Notes under the pieces: model-generated
What the model was told of the DNA's origin: nothing
The model's database searches: none
The model's input: the letters and a program-made list of their open reading frames with translations, nothing else
NCBI GenBank assembly: GCA_905214465.1
Contig: CAJMMD010000040.1
Location: 1-12,752 of the forward strand
Length of the DNA stretch: 12,752 bases
Reading direction: 5' to 3'
Source: an uncultured bacterium
GTDB taxonomy: Bacteria; Actinomycetota; Coriobacteriia; Coriobacteriales; Coriobacteriaceae
Shown: positions 11,968 through 12,752 of the stretch, piece after piece
Numbering within the stretch: the stretch's first letter is position 1
Layout of the letters: each line of letters opens with the position of its first letter
Made by a program: the position numbers and the translations under genes

Positions 11968-12043
11968 TGGAGCCAGCGACCGGGCTCGAACCGGTGACCC
12001 CCGCTTTACGAGAGCGGTGCTCTACCAACTGAGCTACGCTGGC
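11968..12043 (-). tRNA. tRNA-Thr (anticodon CGT)
   Basis: On the minus strand, GCCAGCG (acceptor) pairs with CGCTGGC. The D arm GCTC-AGTTGGTA-GAGC is intact, the anticodon stem CCGCT/AGCGG encloses the 7-base loop CTCGTAA, and the T arm has GGTTCGAGCCC. The anticodon is CGT, which reads ACG, threonine. The discriminator is T and CCA is encoded. The 76-nt length is normal. It has its own promoter and terminator, so it is a single-gene transcript. Confidence 0.95.
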
Positions 12044-12082
12044 GGCCATATGATGACGCAACTGAGGCGTCAACGGCTGTCT

Positions 12083-12111
12083 ATGATACGGGACATCACA
12101 CATCCGCGCAA
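12083..12111 (-). promoter_or_regulatory. Promoter of the tRNA-Thr gene
   Basis: On the minus strand TTGCGC (12111-12106) and TATCAT (12088-12083) are separated by exactly 17 bp. Transcription would start near 12076, about 30 nt before the mature tRNA 5' end. Both hexamers match the consensus at four or five positions. Confidence 0.55.
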
Positions 12112-12200
12112 GTGTTCTGACGGCTTTTCTCACTTTAAATGCACTAATATTGGAGACGTGATGTCTCGCTCTTACGAGTCTCAAACAGAATGGGACTGCC

Positions 12201-12713
12201 ATGGCTCAACCCAAGATCCTTCTCACGCGTATCGATGACCGGTTTATTTACGGGCAAGACGTTGAGCTGTGGAACGAGGCTATGGGTTCCAACCTCGTCC
12301 TAATCGTCAACGACGAGATTGCGGCGGATTCGCGCAAGTGGGCGCCTATGAGGGTCGCGGCGCCCGAGGGCGTGTGGACGCGGTTTTTCTCGGTGCAAAG
12401 GACCATCGACATCATTCATACCGCAACGCCGCGCCAATGGATTCTCATCATGGTGGCGTCGCCCGCGGATACGCTCGCGCTGGTCAAGGGCGGTGTGCCC
12501 ATTACCAAGATCAGTATCGGTCACATGCAAGCAGGGGAGGGCAAGCGTCCCGCGACGCCCACAGTTGCCGTAGACGACACAGACGTCGCCACCTTCAAAG
12601 AGCTGCAAGAACTCGGCATAGAGCTAGAAATCCGCTACCTCCCCAGCTCCAATCCCGACCCCATTCAACTAGTCGTTGGGGACACCCTTGGCACTTGGGG
12701 ACGTTCCTTTTAA
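12201..12713 (+). CDS. Orphan PTS EIIB-like protein lacking the phosphorylated histidine
   Basis: The 170-residue protein is homologous to the EIIB encoded at 1388 over its first 147 or so residues (about 83 identities by hand, no gaps). In the active-site loop the histidine is replaced: RIDDRFIYGQDVELW has Tyr17 where the functional paralogue has His17, and VATQW has become DVELW. The preceding Arg and the rest of the fold (LVKGGVPITKISIGHMQ, FKELQELGIELEIR) are kept. It therefore cannot carry phosphate in the normal way, yet the frame is open throughout, which hints at a retained, perhaps regulatory role, or at recent loss of function. The ATG at 12201 has only GGGA upstream. No other PTS gene is adjacent in the window. 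The last 19 residues (from PDPIQLVV) have no counterpart and lie in repeat-like DNA. Confidence 0.75.
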   Translation: MAQPKILLTRIDDRFIYGQDVELWNEAMGSNLVLIVNDEIAADSRKWAPMRVAAPEGVWTRFFSVQRTIDIIHTATPRQWILIMVASPADTLALVKGGVPITKISIGHMQAGEGKRPATPTVAVDDTDVATFKELQELGIELEIRYLPSSNPDPIQLVVGDTLGTWGRSF

Positions 12714-12752
12714 TATGAGCAGGACATTGTCAAGAGGCAAAATCGGGCCTGG

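Noticed and set aside
1..12752. CRISPR array, integrase or insertion sequence
   Set aside because: No regularly spaced repeats with unique spacers, no transposase or integrase motifs and no IS-type terminal repeats were seen.

Overview
The window looks like chromosomal DNA of a gut Coriobacteriia, probably Collinsella or a close relative. I infer this from fairly GC-rich coding DNA, strong AGGAGG-type ribosome binding sites, tightly packed genes and GC-rich hairpin terminators. No taxonomic marker is present, so the assignment is an inference. Most of the window is one catabolic locus for an N-acetylated amino sugar, most likely N-acetylgalactosamine (GalNAc) from host mucin or glycosaminoglycans.

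Layout. Positions 1-626 carry no convincing gene: a minus-strand terminator, clustered CGGTGAACGGT-type repeats, and then the promoter, operator and leader of the PTS operon. Positions 627-3833 are a five-gene plus-strand operon: PTS EIIA, a YajC-like small membrane protein, EIIB, EIIC and EIID of the mannose/GalNAc family, closed by a terminator at 3900-3938. A GntR/UTRA regulator (4019-4750) follows, then an AgaS-type sugar isomerase/deaminase (4865-6031) and a NagA-type deacetylase (6151-7320). A flavodoxin-like gene lies on the minus strand (7396-7980). A second plus-strand cluster has a galactose-mutarotase-like protein (8138-9019), a LacC-like PfkB kinase (9079-10014), a 44-codon remnant of a second nagA (10048-10179) and a YhcH-family protein (10212-10685). 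It ends in a double-hairpin terminator built on a repeated 16-mer.

The right end differs in character. Two minus-strand genes of unknown function (10821-11249 and 11285-11710, the second with a signal peptide) sit in less GC-rich DNA next to a tRNA-Thr(CGT) gene. Beyond the tRNA is a solitary EIIB paralogue (12201-12713) whose phosphorylated histidine is replaced by tyrosine.

How the genes work together (inferred from families): the PTS imports and phosphorylates GalNAc; the deacetylase gives galactosamine-6-phosphate; AgaS releases ammonia and gives tagatose-6-phosphate; the LacC-like kinase makes tagatose-1,6-bisphosphate. The aldolase for the last step is not in this window. The same 13-mer, TGGTTACTACCAG, lies just upstream of both the PTS operon and agaS. 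It has the TGGT-N4-ACCA form bound by NagR/DasR-type GntR regulators, so the regulator encoded between the two transcription units is the obvious candidate to control both.

The observations most worth following up are the His-to-Tyr orphan EIIB, the YajC-like protein inside the PTS operon, the acidic insertion in EIID, the nagA remnant, and the leader architecture upstream of EIIA.
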